From Lachnospiraceae bacterium (GTDB lineage: Bacteria > Bacillota > Clostridia > Lachnospirales > Lachnospiraceae): a stretch of DNA of 64,000 nt. The notes beneath the pieces are model-generated. The model did no database searches and was not told the origin of the DNA. It saw only the letters and a program-made list of their open reading frames with translations. The stretch is taken from the NCBI GenBank assembly GCA_022652545.1, contig JALCRM010000005.1:62001-126000 (forward strand), read 5' to 3'. Shown piece by piece: positions 34,601 to 43,200 of the stretch (position 1 is the first letter of the stretch; the number at the start of each line of letters is the position of its first letter). Position numbers and translations under genes: made by a program.

Positions 34601-35672
34601 CCGCCGCATCCGGCGTCCCGTCAAAACATCCGCCGCCCGTGTTTTTCAGCCTGTCCCGCAGCTTTCTGCGGTTTTCGGAGACCATCGTCTTCAGGCCGGG
34701 ATCCACGTCCTCCGCCTTCTTCGTGACGCGCGGCAGCGTACCGAAATCGTAGGAAGCAGGCGCCGCGATCCTTTTCCACAGTGCCGCAGCCTGCGCCGCT
34801 GTTAACGGCGTCCCGCCGTCCTTATGCTGTGCAAAGGCCCCGCGGATATCGCGCAGCTCCGCATCCTCCGTAAAAAGATCCCGGATCTCCCCCTCCAGCT
34901 TGTCCGCGTACGGATAAGGCCCGCCCGGCACCTCGCACAGATGCAGCAGATGCCGGTACTCCGCCCTGCTGTCATCCAGTGCCGTCAGCGCCTGCCGCAT
35001 CATGTCCTGCAGCCAGCCCTGCATCAGCAGTTCTTCGCCGGACCCCGCGCGGCAGTCCTCCGCACGCTCCCGCAGCCAGTCTTCCGGCCACGGATGGCTC
35101 ATCGCCTGCCTGTAGAGTTTCAGCAGGAGCGGCTCCATTTCTTTGTCGTCGAGGCCGTGGCAGAAATACTCCACGCAGGCCAGGTATTCCGGATCGTTTT
35201 CCGCGTACTTTTTCTCCAGAAATTTCGACACCGTATCCCGCTGCAGGAGCCCGGCTTCCGCCTCGTCTGCCTGCCTGTATCCCGGATCCAGCCCGATGTC
35301 ATTGAAGTTATTGCGCAGCACGGAGGCGCAGAAGCTGTCGATCGTCTCTATGGAAGCGCTGCGCAGCAGCGTCTCCTGCCGGCGCAGGTGCCTGTCATCC
35401 GGATCGCTGCGCAGGCGCTCTTCGATCGCGTCCTCCAGTTTCTCCTTCATCTGGGCGGCCGCAGCCTTTGTGAACGTGACCACGAGCAGGCGGTCTATGT
35501 CGAGGGGCTCGTCCCCCTCCGTGATCTCCCGCACGATCCTCTCCACGAGGACCGCGGTCTTCCCGCTCCCCGCGGCTGCCGACACGAGGATATCGTGCCC
35601 GCGCGCCGCGATCACCTTATTCTGCTGTCCGGTAAAGCTTATTTTGCCCAATCTTTTCCGTTCCTCTGTCAA
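31599..35672 (-). CDS. addA: ATP-dependent helicase/nuclease subunit A
   Basis: AddA is the UvrD-type helicase and 3' nuclease subunit of AddAB, which resects double-strand breaks for recombination. The 1357 aa protein shows Walker A SAAAGSGKTAVLVERI, DEYQDSNDVQ for Walker B, and late helicase motifs MTIHKSKGLEFPIVF and RILYTAMTRAKEKL. The C-terminal RecB-type nuclease has VQGIIDAFF and VLDYKTDR. The start is TTG at 35672 with AGGA ahead. Two odd inserts are present: an Ala/Gly/Glu-rich stretch near residues 550-620 and a short tandem repeat (GSGVQQN) near residue 1160. Confidence 0.95.
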   Translation of the reverse strand: MTEERKRLGKISFTGQQNKVIAARGHDILVSAAAGSGKTAVLVERIVREITEGDEPLDIDRLLVVTFTKAAAAQMKEKLEDAIEERLRSDPDDRHLRRQETLLRSASIETIDSFCASVLRNNFNDIGLDPGYRQADEAEAGLLQRDTVSKFLEKKYAENDPEYLACVEYFCHGLDDKEMEPLLLKLYRQAMSHPWPEDWLRERAEDCRAGSGEELLMQGWLQDMMRQALTALDDSRAEYRHLLHLCEVPGGPYPYADKLEGEIRDLFTEDAELRDIRGAFAQHKDGGTPLTAAQAAALWKRIAAPASYDFGTLPRVTKKAEDVDPGLKTMVSENRRKLRDRLKNTGGGCFDGTPDAAAAKVQTAYAPVRTLLSLVSGFCEAYAQAKRARNVIDFDDLEHLALQILAEKKDGAVVPRRAADMYRAHYREVMVDEYQDSNDVQELLLSVVSGDSEGRYDRFMVGDVKQSIYRFRLARPEIFMEKYSSYAPDDDRHERIDLDRNFRSRGEVIDAVNGLFSRIMRSEVGGVEYDDTCALRQGAAYPEIQGGEGAEGAGDAEDAVTELLIVDKSTPAAGADSGSAASANTASGSTSEYGSTAAGDAGTEEGSGEGGGDAGDGDGEEAGQNPEELNDRRREALAIAQRIHRLVGRFPVKGEDGGLRPARYGDIVVLLRAASSWDSEFRTVFEQQGIPCYVNSRAGYFATEEIREVLQFLRILDNPRQDIPLYGALHGYFGGFSEEELAGVRLSSKASDLYTALVSAASDAPEVPVTDALRKKCADFLASLAKWREKTVGLPISGLLTQIVDSTGYIHYVAALPAGAQRLANLRYLLAMAKDFERTSFTGLFHFLRYIDEMHLREVDFGEANTLEENADVVRIMTIHKSKGLEFPIVFCAGLAKRKNAGDTKGTLICDSELGIGADTCDTVLRSTCTNIRKEAVAERIARNNAGEELRILYTAMTRAKEKLILTSLSGNYERVCDNISPAAEEAGTAGGKLSVSAILGAGTFLELVTGGLLAAEAGGAPVPVRVETVTLPDMDTARKDEQESLQARKARLSEFAGPCGSPAGPAFRDPELAKQLEARFGFVYPYRDLEGLYTKTTVTELKKASARTFEEDEETERREDGRLLFEEETAAPYLPSFADGGDASGMRRDMTGAQRNGSGVQQNGSGVQQNSPGARKEMPAAGVQRGNAIHKCMEMLDYARFTDPASADAAAFESWRDEKQQSGRFTAGEAALLTAAEILPFLHSGLAGRMARAAAVKKLRREQPFVLGVAADRLDPRFPKDETVLVQGIIDAFFIEDGAIVVLDYKTDRVHDADVLLKRYSVQLDCYAEALERLLGMPVKEKIIYSFALQEEIHAL
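32160..32220 (-). repeat. 21-bp tandem repeat inside addA
   Basis: Two perfect 21-bp units (32160-32180, 32181-32201) and a third, diverged partial unit follow in tandem. They encode GVQQNGS repeats in the linker between the helicase and nuclease parts of AddA. The reading frame is kept whatever the copy number. Confidence 0.85.
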
Positions 35673-35689
35673 AACATCCTGCAGCGCCC

Positions 35690-38600
35690 TCAGTGCAGCG
35701 CCTGCTGTGACCTGCCGTCATACCCCGGGATCCGCGGGTCAAAACCGCAGACATTCCGGAATGCACAGTACCGGCACGCACTTTCTTTGCCGCTTACAAA
35801 CGGCTGCGCCGTTACCACCCCGTCCAGGATCTCGCTGCCCATGGCGCTCATCGTCTGTTTTACCGCGGAAACAGCCTGCGTGTACTCTCCCGTGGAAAAC
35901 AGTTTGTCGGAAGCGGCCGTGCCGCCGTCCTTTTTGAAACGCACCGGCGCCACCTTCGAAGCGCCCTGTATACCGGCTTCCCGGTCCAGAAGCCGCAGGG
36001 AACGCGGGTCCGCATTCAGCATGCCGCTCGGACGCAGCGCCTGTACCCTTGACTCTTCCGCTTCCCCCGGATCCCCCGCCTTCACGAACGGGTCTTCGAG
36101 ATGATAGTAAAACAGCGCCGCCGGAACGATCTTTTTGTCCGGGTGGAGACGTCTCTGCCACTCCAGAGCCTCTTCCATATAGACGATCAGCTGCAGCTGC
36201 CTGCCCTGCAGGATCTTATCCCGCTTCAGGTCATTCGAGCCCGATTTGTAATCGATGATCTTGAGATACAGGCTGTCTCCGTCTTCCGCGAGATCCAGTC
36301 TGTCGATCCGCCCGGTCAGGGACATGGTGCGTCCTTCGGTGAGCGGAAGCACCAGGCCCTCCGGCCGGCCGTACTCTCCCGTGCCGAAATCGAGTTCGAA
36401 GTCTGCCGGGCGGAAAGCCCCCTGCAGCAGCTGGTCCCGCTGCGTCATGACCGTGCGCGTGAGAATGCGTTTCATCCTGGTCGTACGGTAGCTGCTGCGC
36501 GCCGTGGCATAAAGGATCTGGTTCCCGTATTCCGCCGCGATCCGCTCCAGCAGCTCTCCCGACAGCTTTTCCGCTTCGCTGTCGCTGAAATGCAGCCAGT
36601 CCGTGCCGTTCTCCTGCAGCGCGTGTGAAAACTCCTCCAGGCCCCTGTGCAGGACAGAGCCCGTATCTGCCGGCTTCAGTTCAAACGTCTTTCTTTCGTT
36701 CAGCAGCAGCCCGTACTTCAGGAACTGCCGCATGCGGCATTCCGCACAGTCTTCCAGCCGGCTCACACTGCCGGATATGGACTCCCCGTACAACAGGCGC
36801 GCGGTCTTCTTTGAAAGCGGGACCGGCACATAGCGCCGGAAAGCCGCCTCTTTAAGCCGCTGCACCGCAGGGAGAGAACTGCAGAGCCCGTACAGCGTAA
36901 GAAAATCATTCTTTTCCCGTTCCGCTCCCGTCTCAGCTCCGGCCTCGTCAAAATATCCGTCGGCGTACCTGCGCAGCGCATCCGCCAGATACGGCATTGC
37001 ATCGCTCTGCGACATGACCTGCAGGATCCTGCGGCGGTTCCCGGGGCGTTCGACGTGCCCGCCCGGCGCGCAGTGCGGAAACATGCGCTGCAGAAGCAGC
37101 ACAAGGTAAGAGGGGCGCTGGCCGTGTCCGTCCGCGTCCGCATCGGCATAGGAAATATAGAGCCTGCGTCCGGGTTTTGTGAAATTCAGATAGAGGTAGA
37201 GCCGCTGGATGTACATCTGCTGGCGCGGCGTGGGCGAAAGCTCCACGCCCGAGCCTTCGAGGAATTCCCGGTCCAGGTCCGAGAGCAGGCCGCCTTTCAG
37301 CGTACTCCTCGGTATGCTCCCCTCGTTGGCGCCCAGCACGAACAGATACCTGACTTCCTTCAGGCGGGAACGCTCCAGGTCTCCCGCCGGCACGACGTCT
37401 GTCTGCTGCGGCAGCGCGCCCAGCCGTATCTCCGAGATCCCCGTGTCGATCAGTTCCGCATAATCCTCCGCCGAAATATGCTCTTCCCCGAGCAGCCGGT
37501 AGATCTCGTCGAGCAGGTCCACAAAGGCGCGGTAGATCTGGCGGTATTCGAAATTTTTCCCCGTGTCCCCGGCCTCATCCGCCAGGGCTGCCCGCCGTTC
37601 CATCTTTGCCTGGAACCCGTTCCCGGCGATAAAATCATACAGCGCTCTCGTACGTTCCGCCGCGCTCTGTACGCGCCCGCCGGCGGCTGCCTGCGCCGCG
37701 GTGAGCGGCTGAAGCTCCCGGAGGACCTGCAGACGCAGTTCCTCGCAGGGCACCTCGAACGCCAGTTCCCAGCGCCGCCTGCCGTGGATCCCGCGCTCCC
37801 GTACATAGTTTTCCAGGATGTCCGTATCTTCCGGCGGCACATCCGAAAGGCCGCTGCGCAGGTAACGGAACACCGTCTCGTAGGACCAGTCCTCCGAAAG
37901 GATAGCCAGTGCGCTGCGCACCGCCTCCGTCATCGGATCGTCCGAGACTTCGTGCGTGAAGTCAAAATAGACCGGAATGCCGCTCAGTGCCGCCTGCCGC
38001 GCGATCTCGTCCTCATAGGCTGACGGATCGCCCACCACGACGGCAATGTCCCTGTAGTGACAGCCTTCCGAGAGCAGCGCCCGGATCTCCATGCAGAGCT
38101 GCCGCACCTCTTCCTCCGGGTCCGAGGCCGCCAGCAGACGTAGGGAATCCCTCTGCTCTTCGGGCGGCGCCGTGCACACCTCCACCGGGAAGCGGAAAAG
38201 ACTGCGTTCCAGGTGCGCGAGTACGGGCGAGGCCGCAAAACGGTAAGGCACGCCGCTGCCTGCGCCTGTCATATACAGATCCGTGCCGTGCGCGATGTCC
38301 TGTTCCTGCGCCAGGGCCGTGATATCCCGTACGGTCTTGCGTGTCAGGTAAAACAGATCCTCCTCCGAACCGGCGCTGCCGGTCTTTTCCACGTCGGCAG
38401 GGGAAATACCTCCGTCCGGAGAATACGGCAGGCAGATCGTCACGTCGGCGGCTGCTTTGATGAGCTGCACGACCACTCTGTCCTGTACCGGCGTAAAGCC
38501 TGTAAAGCCGTCCAGCACAAAGTGTCCTCCCGCTGCATACGCTGAATGCGGGATCGCCTCGGCCACAAGGTCGAGCGTCTCTTCAGAGGTCACGAAATTC

Positions 38601-39124
38601 TCCCGTTCATATTCGAGGAACAGCCTGTAGATCTTCTGCAGATCCTTCAGGCGCGCTTTCAGGGAACCCTGCTGCTCGCTGTATTCCACGAGGCGGTCCA
38701 GCCTGTCCGGTTCGATCCCGTACTGCATGAACTCCGAAAGCACGGATTTCACTTCCGCGATATACCCTGTGCGGTGCAGATTTCCGCCGATCACGGGAAG
38801 GTCCCCGGCGTGCTTTCCGGCGATCCGGCGCAGGAGCAGGCACTTTCCCATATCGCCGAGCACTGTCTTTTCCTCTCCGCCCGCTTCCTCAAAGATCCGG
38901 TGCGTGAGGCGGCCGAAGCTCAGCACGTCAATATTGAGGATGCCGCCGGACGGATGGGAAAGGACGAGTTCCTTCTGCGTCTGCATCGTATACTGCTCCG
39001 GCACGATAAAAACATAATTCTCAAAGGCCCCGCACTGCAGTGACTGCTGTGCCCGGCCGATGATCTCTTTCTGGATGGAAGTGCTTTTTCCGGCGCCCGA
39101 AGCGCCGAACAGGAAACGGTACAT
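35690..39124 (-). CDS. addB: ATP-dependent helicase/deoxyribonuclease subunit B
   Basis: AddB is the inactivated-helicase, 5'-nuclease and Chi-scanning subunit of AddAB. The 1144 aa protein keeps a Walker A (FGASGAGKST) at its very start. The C-terminal nuclease domain has the iron-sulfur cysteines: one in SRLEDCAECRMRQF near residue 780 and the cluster CRYCAFRNVCGFDP near the end, with KIIDYKSG as nuclease motif. addB is upstream of addA by 17 bases, the normal Firmicute order. Confidence 0.94.
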   Translation of the reverse strand: MYRFLFGASGAGKSTSIQKEIIGRAQQSLQCGAFENYVFIVPEQYTMQTQKELVLSHPSGGILNIDVLSFGRLTHRIFEEAGGEEKTVLGDMGKCLLLRRIAGKHAGDLPVIGGNLHRTGYIAEVKSVLSEFMQYGIEPDRLDRLVEYSEQQGSLKARLKDLQKIYRLFLEYERENFVTSEETLDLVAEAIPHSAYAAGGHFVLDGFTGFTPVQDRVVVQLIKAAADVTICLPYSPDGGISPADVEKTGSAGSEEDLFYLTRKTVRDITALAQEQDIAHGTDLYMTGAGSGVPYRFAASPVLAHLERSLFRFPVEVCTAPPEEQRDSLRLLAASDPEEEVRQLCMEIRALLSEGCHYRDIAVVVGDPSAYEDEIARQAALSGIPVYFDFTHEVSDDPMTEAVRSALAILSEDWSYETVFRYLRSGLSDVPPEDTDILENYVRERGIHGRRRWELAFEVPCEELRLQVLRELQPLTAAQAAAGGRVQSAAERTRALYDFIAGNGFQAKMERRAALADEAGDTGKNFEYRQIYRAFVDLLDEIYRLLGEEHISAEDYAELIDTGISEIRLGALPQQTDVVPAGDLERSRLKEVRYLFVLGANEGSIPRSTLKGGLLSDLDREFLEGSGVELSPTPRQQMYIQRLYLYLNFTKPGRRLYISYADADADGHGQRPSYLVLLLQRMFPHCAPGGHVERPGNRRRILQVMSQSDAMPYLADALRRYADGYFDEAGAETGAEREKNDFLTLYGLCSSLPAVQRLKEAAFRRYVPVPLSKKTARLLYGESISGSVSRLEDCAECRMRQFLKYGLLLNERKTFELKPADTGSVLHRGLEEFSHALQENGTDWLHFSDSEAEKLSGELLERIAAEYGNQILYATARSSYRTTRMKRILTRTVMTQRDQLLQGAFRPADFELDFGTGEYGRPEGLVLPLTEGRTMSLTGRIDRLDLAEDGDSLYLKIIDYKSGSNDLKRDKILQGRQLQLIVYMEEALEWQRRLHPDKKIVPAALFYYHLEDPFVKAGDPGEAEESRVQALRPSGMLNADPRSLRLLDREAGIQGASKVAPVRFKKDGGTAASDKLFSTGEYTQAVSAVKQTMSAMGSEILDGVVTAQPFVSGKESACRYCAFRNVCGFDPRIPGYDGRSQQALH

Positions 39125-39132
39125 ACCCGGCT

Positions 39133-39966
39133 TTACCTTATGTTTTGAACAGAATCAAATATGAGATCCGGCGTAAACGAAGAAGCTTCCGCATCCTCCA
39201 GCGACGCCTCGCCGCTGAGCACGAGGATGGACGTCATGCCGGCGTGCACGCCGGCCGCTATGTCGGTATAGAGGCGGTCGCCCACCATCGCCACGCTTCC
39301 GGGGCTGATGTTTCCGCCGATGCGGGCCATGAGGTAGTCGCAGATATCGCGGTTCGGCTTGCCGATGATCCTGTCCGGATCTCGGAAGGCCGAAGTCCTG
39401 ATCAGCGCCTGGATCGCGCCCAGGTCCGGGATAAATCCCCCCTCCACGGGGCAGTTGAGATCGGGATGCGTCGCAATGTAAGGCAGCCCCGCCCGCACGA
39501 GGTCGCAGACGCGGCAAAGCTTGGCGTAGGTGAGCGTGGTGTCAAAGCCCGTCACGACCACCTCCGGGTCGGCGTCAGAAAGCAGTATGCCTTCCTCTTC
39601 AAACTCCTTTCGCAGATCCGGATTTCCGAGAAGATATACCCTCTTCCCCGGGAAGTGCACTTTCAGGTACCAGGCCGCAGCCTGGCCGGAAGTGACGATC
39701 CGGTCCTGCTCCACGGGAAAACCCATCCCGGTGAGTTTTTTCACATAGGAGGCCGGTGCTTTCGAGGAATTGTTCGTGAGAAAATAAAAGCGCCTGCCGC
39801 TTTCTTCGATATGACGGAGAAAGTCGACGGCGCCGTCGATCCACTTTTCGCCGAGGTATACGGTACCGTCCATATCCAGGGCAAATACGCGAATGCCGTC
39901 CAGAAGGTGCTCCGGATCCGCGTTTACTTCCGGCAGGAGTTTCCCCGCCGCATTCATCCGTTTCAT
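39133..39966 (-). CDS. HAD family phosphatase, NagD-like (subfamily IIA)
   Basis: A 277 aa HAD hydrolase of the NagD/4-nitrophenylphosphatase type. FALDMDGTVYLGEKWIDGA holds the nucleophile, FLTNNSSKAP motif II, IGKPNRDICDY motif III and VAMVGDRLYTDIAAG motif IV; the large C2 cap lies between residues 95 and 200. Such enzymes dephosphorylate small sugar or nucleotide phosphates. The start at 39966 overlaps the upstream HPt gene by four bases, and addB follows nine bases after the stop. Confidence 0.86.
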   Translation of the reverse strand: MKRMNAAGKLLPEVNADPEHLLDGIRVFALDMDGTVYLGEKWIDGAVDFLRHIEESGRRFYFLTNNSSKAPASYVKKLTGMGFPVEQDRIVTSGQAAAWYLKVHFPGKRVYLLGNPDLRKEFEEEGILLSDADPEVVVTGFDTTLTYAKLCRVCDLVRAGLPYIATHPDLNCPVEGGFIPDLGAIQALIRTSAFRDPDRIIGKPNRDICDYLMARIGGNISPGSVAMVGDRLYTDIAAGVHAGMTSILVLSGEASLEDAEASSFTPDLIFDSVQNIR

Positions 39967-40325
39967 TCAGGCAGTGTCCTCAGGAAGTCCATGGTGTGTT
40001 CGTACTCTGTTTTTACCGGAGGGAAGAGGCTGGCCGCCAGTTCCATATTGCCCGCGCCGCGAAGAGCTTCCACGAGGGGAAGTACACTCTGGTACAGCCC
40101 GTCCAGGCTGAGGTTCCCGGTCACGCCCTTCAGCGTGTGCGCCGCCGCGAAAGCAGCTGTCATATCACCGGCGTCCATGGCCGCGGAAAGCTGCGCAAAG
40201 GTATCGTCCTTCGGAAATTTTCTGAGAAAATTCACATACAGATCCGCCTTGCCTGCAAACCGGGCCACGCCCTTGTCGTAATCGATACCTGCCGCAACAA
40301 AATCTTCTCTTTCCATCGCTGTCAT
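39963..40325 (-). CDS. HPt domain phosphotransfer protein
   Basis: A 120 aa protein made of little more than one four-helix HPt domain. AAHTLKGVTGNL carries the phosphorylated histidine (His63) with the usual Lys two residues later. It would take phosphate from, or give it to, the receiver domain of the adjacent response regulator. The ATG at 40325 overlaps that gene's stop (ATGA), and the NagD-like gene starts in its own stop, so all three are coupled. A second ATG three codons on is possible. No histidine kinase is in the window. Confidence 0.82.
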   Translation of the reverse strand: MTAMEREDFVAAGIDYDKGVARFAGKADLYVNFLRKFPKDDTFAQLSAAMDAGDMTAAFAAAHTLKGVTGNLSLDGLYQSVLPLVEALRGAGNMELAASLFPPVKTEYEHTMDFLRTLPE

Positions 40326-41383
40326 TCCTTTCCGGCATATTGGGATGTAAGTTCTACAAACTGGCCTTTGACGGCTGAAAGTGCTTCCATCATGACCGGT
40401 GAAAACTCCCCGCACTCCCCGTTCAGGATCATCCGGACAGCTTCGTCGGAGGGGATTGCCTTCTTGTACACGCGGTCGTTGGTAAGGGCATCGTAGCAGT
40501 CGGCCACGCCGACAGCCTGGGCTTCCAGAGGGATGTCATTTCCCTTCCGCCCTTCCGGATATCCTCTGCCCGTCCAGCGCTCATGATGGTACATGGCGAT
40601 ATTGTAGGCACTGCTGATATATTCCGTGTCCGCAGAATCGGTCAGGCTCGCAAGGATCTGTCCGCCCTTCACGGTGTGCGTCTTGATGACGTCAAATTCT
40701 TCCGGGGTAAGTCTTCCCGGCTTGTTCAGGATCGCATCCGGTATGCCGATCTTCCCGATATCGTGCAGGGAGGATGCATTCGCGATGACCGTGATCCTGT
40801 GATCGGTCAGATTGTAATCCGGATAATGCTGCATGACATATTCGAGGAGCGCTTTCACGTACATGCCCACTCTGCGCACATGCGTGCCTGTCTCCAGGCT
40901 GCGTGTCTCGCTCGCGGAAGCCAGCGCCTCGATGATGCTGGAGGTCGTGTGCCTGATCTTGTCCGCCTGCTTCTGGATGAGCATCTCCTGCTCTTCCCGG
41001 GTCTCATTCAGTTTCAGCACATTTTCGACCCGGCGCATGACGATCGTCGGCTCAAAGGGTTTGATGATAACGTCGGAAGCACCCGCATCAAACGCCTTCA
41101 GTTCGGATTCCGTGGAATTGTCCGCCGTTATGATGATCACCGGGACCTTGGAGAGCAGATCCCTCTTTTTCATCTCCTCCATCGTCTGGTAGCCGTCCAT
41201 GACCGGTATGATCAGGTCGAGGAGCACTGCCTTGATCTCTTTCCCGCGCTTTTCCAGTATCTCCAGTGCCTTGCTGCCGTTCTCCGCATCCAGACACTCG
41301 TAATTGTCTTCAAAGATCGCATTCAGAGATGCCCGGTTGACCTCACCGTCATCAACGATAAGCAGAACTTTTCTCCCGTCCAT
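40322..41383 (-). CDS. Response regulator with HD-GYP output domain
   Basis: A 353 aa protein: receiver domain (residues 1-120; acidic Asp11/Asp12, phosphoacceptor Asp56 in LLDLIIP, Lys in VIIKPF), a short helical linker, then an HD-GYP domain. The latter has SSLHDIGKIGI and MYHHERWTGRGYP, the metal-binding HD and the GYP motif, so it is likely a cyclic-di-GMP phosphodiesterase. The start is the ATG at 41383; a TTG one codon earlier is less likely. It leads a coupled unit with an HPt protein and a NagD-like phosphatase. A lone TATAAT at 41461-41456 may be its -10. Confidence 0.88.
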   Translation of the reverse strand: MDGRKVLLIVDDGEVNRASLNAIFEDNYECLDAENGSKALEILEKRGKEIKAVLLDLIIPVMDGYQTMEEMKKRDLLSKVPVIIITADNSTESELKAFDAGASDVIIKPFEPTIVMRRVENVLKLNETREEQEMLIQKQADKIRHTTSSIIEALASASETRSLETGTHVRRVGMYVKALLEYVMQHYPDYNLTDHRITVIANASSLHDIGKIGIPDAILNKPGRLTPEEFDVIKTHTVKGGQILASLTDSADTEYISSAYNIAMYHHERWTGRGYPEGRKGNDIPLEAQAVGVADCYDALTNDRVYKKAIPSDEAVRMILNGECGEFSPVMMEALSAVKGQFVELTSQYAGKE

Positions 41384-41514
41384 CAAGCCGTCCTCCGGTC
41401 CGGAAACCCCAAGCCTGTCCGCGCTTTCTCCCGTATTGCGCGGACATTTGCATTTATTATAAACAATTCAGGACACAAAATAAATAGTAAACATCCATTT
41501 CATCCCATTACACG

Positions 41515-41538
41515 AAAAGACCGGGCGTTTCCGCCCGG
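41515..41538 (-). terminator. Intrinsic terminator after the permease gene
   Basis: CCGGGCG (41521-41527), loop TTTC and CGCCCGG (41532-41538), then TCTTTT on the minus strand. Confidence 0.72.
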
Positions 41539-41569
41539 CTTTCCGCACAGATACCGGTAACAGATCCGG

Positions 41570-42958
41570 TCATCCCTTTTTCTTTGTTTCCCCATCTTCC
41601 GTAAGGCTCTTGCCCTGTGCGATCTCGAAATCCACACCTGTCGGATTGGACTGTCCTTCAAGGAAGTTGTAATCCTTGCCGGGCAGGATGGCATTCAGAA
41701 GGATCCCTACGAACGAGCCGACCGCCAGTCCGGAAAGACCGACATTGCCGATGTTGATGGCACCGGCCGTGGAATAGTTGATGCCGATGGAAAGCACGAG
41801 GATCAGGGCTGCGATGATGACGTTGCGGCTCTGGGTGAAATCCACATGCGTTTCCACGATGTTGCGGATACCGACTGCAGAGATCATGCCGTAGAGCACC
41901 AGCGAAATGCCGCCCATTGTCGCCGCGGGCATCACTTCAATGATGGCTGCGAATTTGGGGCAGAAGGAGAAAATAATGGCATAGACAGCGGCGAGGCGGA
42001 TGACGCGCGGATCATATACCCTCGTCAGCGTCAGCACGCCGGTATTCTCGCCGTAGGTCGTGTTGGCAGGCGCACCGAACAGTGCCGCGACCGTCGTGGC
42101 AAGGCCGTCGCCGGTCAGCGTCCTGTGCAGGCCGGGATCCTGGATGTAGTTGATGCCGACTGTCGAGGAGATCGCGGAGATATCGCCGATATGTTCCATC
42201 ATGGTCGCGAACGCGATCGGTACGATCGTAACGGCCGCCGTCACGAGAAGACCCGTGTTCACGTGGCCGCTGGTGAAGATCCCGAACACCGTGCGGTCCC
42301 ATTCAACGGGAAGGCCGAACCAGGCGGCTTCCTTCACAGGAGTAAAGTCGATGATGCCCGCGAACGCCGCCGCGACATAGGATCCGACGACGCCCATGAT
42401 GATGGGAATGATCTTGATCATCCCTTTGCCCCAGATATTGCAGACAATGATGATCACAATGGCCACCAGTGCGACCCACCAGTGCGTGTTGCAGTTGTCG
42501 ATGGCCGATTTGGAAAGGTTGAGGCCGATCGCTATGATGATGGGGCCTGTCACGATCGGCGGGAAATAACGCATGACCTTGTTGGCGCCGAAAGCCTTGA
42601 AAAGACCGGCCAGGACCAGATACATAAGGCCTGCCAGCGCTACGCCGAAGCAGGCGTAAGGCAGCAGTTCCTTTTCCCCGTGCGGTGCGATCGCGGCATA
42701 CCCTGCGATGAAGGCAAAACTGGAGCCCAGGAATGCAGGCACCTTTTTCTTGGAGATCGCGTGGAACATCAGCGTGCCCACGCCCGCAAACAGCAGCGTC
42801 ACCGAAACGCTCAGGCCTGTCAGCGCCGGCACCAGCACCGTCGCGCCGAACATTGCGAACATATGCTGCAGGCCCAGTACCATCATCTTCGGCCTGCCGA
42901 GCGTCCTCGCATCATAGACCGGCTGTTCACCGATCACCGTACTGTTTTTATTGCTCAT
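41570..42958 (-). CDS. Uracil/xanthine permease (NCS2 family)
   Basis: A 462 aa nucleobase:proton symporter of the NCS2 (UraA/PbuX) family with about 14 helices. Family marks are LGLQHMFAMFGATVLVPALTG near the start, GLATTVAALFGAPANTTYGENTG (the substrate-binding signature, about residue 285), and PAATMGGISLVLYGMI. Conservation fits UraA (uracil) best, but xanthine or other bases cannot be excluded. The ATG at 42958 follows GGAGGG. A long leader with an intrinsic terminator directly upstream suggests control by attenuation. Confidence 0.9.
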   Translation of the reverse strand: MSNKNSTVIGEQPVYDARTLGRPKMMVLGLQHMFAMFGATVLVPALTGLSVSVTLLFAGVGTLMFHAISKKKVPAFLGSSFAFIAGYAAIAPHGEKELLPYACFGVALAGLMYLVLAGLFKAFGANKVMRYFPPIVTGPIIIAIGLNLSKSAIDNCNTHWWVALVAIVIIIVCNIWGKGMIKIIPIIMGVVGSYVAAAFAGIIDFTPVKEAAWFGLPVEWDRTVFGIFTSGHVNTGLLVTAAVTIVPIAFATMMEHIGDISAISSTVGINYIQDPGLHRTLTGDGLATTVAALFGAPANTTYGENTGVLTLTRVYDPRVIRLAAVYAIIFSFCPKFAAIIEVMPAATMGGISLVLYGMISAVGIRNIVETHVDFTQSRNVIIAALILVLSIGINYSTAGAINIGNVGLSGLAVGSFVGILLNAILPGKDYNFLEGQSNPTGVDFEIAQGKSLTEDGETKKKG

Positions 42959-43133
42959 CTTTCCCTCCCTCTCTTTGCGCCCTTCCGGATGCTGCCGGAT
43001 CACGAAAAAAAACACGCCTCAGGAAGCAATTCTGCTTCCCTGAGCGTGTTTTGTCATTCACTCTTAAAGTCCGTTCGTGAACTTCGTCTCATGATCCGCT
43101 TGTCCGTTCTTCAGGATGTTCCTGACCTTATCC
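42959..43133 (-). promoter_or_regulatory. Attenuator-like leader of the permease gene
   Basis: About 175 bases of leader lie between the predicted start of transcription and the permease ATG. They contain small stems (TCAGGA/TCCTGA near 43110; TTCAC/GTGAA flanking 43060-43080), a repeated octamer GAACGGAC (43101-43108 and 43068-43075) and then the terminator at 43005-43050. The PyrR-binding consensus and known purine riboswitch cores were not recognised. Confidence 0.5.
43005..43050 (-). terminator. Terminator inside the permease leader
   Basis: AACACGC (43011-43017) pairs with GCGTGTT (43044-43050) and GGAAGCA (43022-43028) with TGCTTCC (43033-43039); the minus strand then has eight Ts (43012-43005). 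It lies 47 bases upstream of the permease ATG and downstream of the predicted promoter. Confidence 0.8.
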
Positions 43134-43139
43134 TGTCCT

Positions 43140-43168
43140 ATTCTAAAGTCCGGACCCGGTATCGTCAA
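43140..43168 (-). promoter_or_regulatory. Predicted SigA promoter of the permease gene
   Basis: On the minus strand TTGACG (43168-43163), 17-base spacer and TAGAAT (43145-43140). It starts just after the rhaA stop, so the permease need not depend on the rhamnose transcript. Confidence 0.55.
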
Positions 43169-43200
43169 GACGAAATATTGTCAAATTTCAACGCCTGATC

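Noticed and set aside
31608-34805. Very long open frame on the plus strand opposite addA
   Set aside because: It mirrors the codon pattern of addA in this GC-rich DNA, has no recognisable domain and lies fully inside a clear gene on the other strand.
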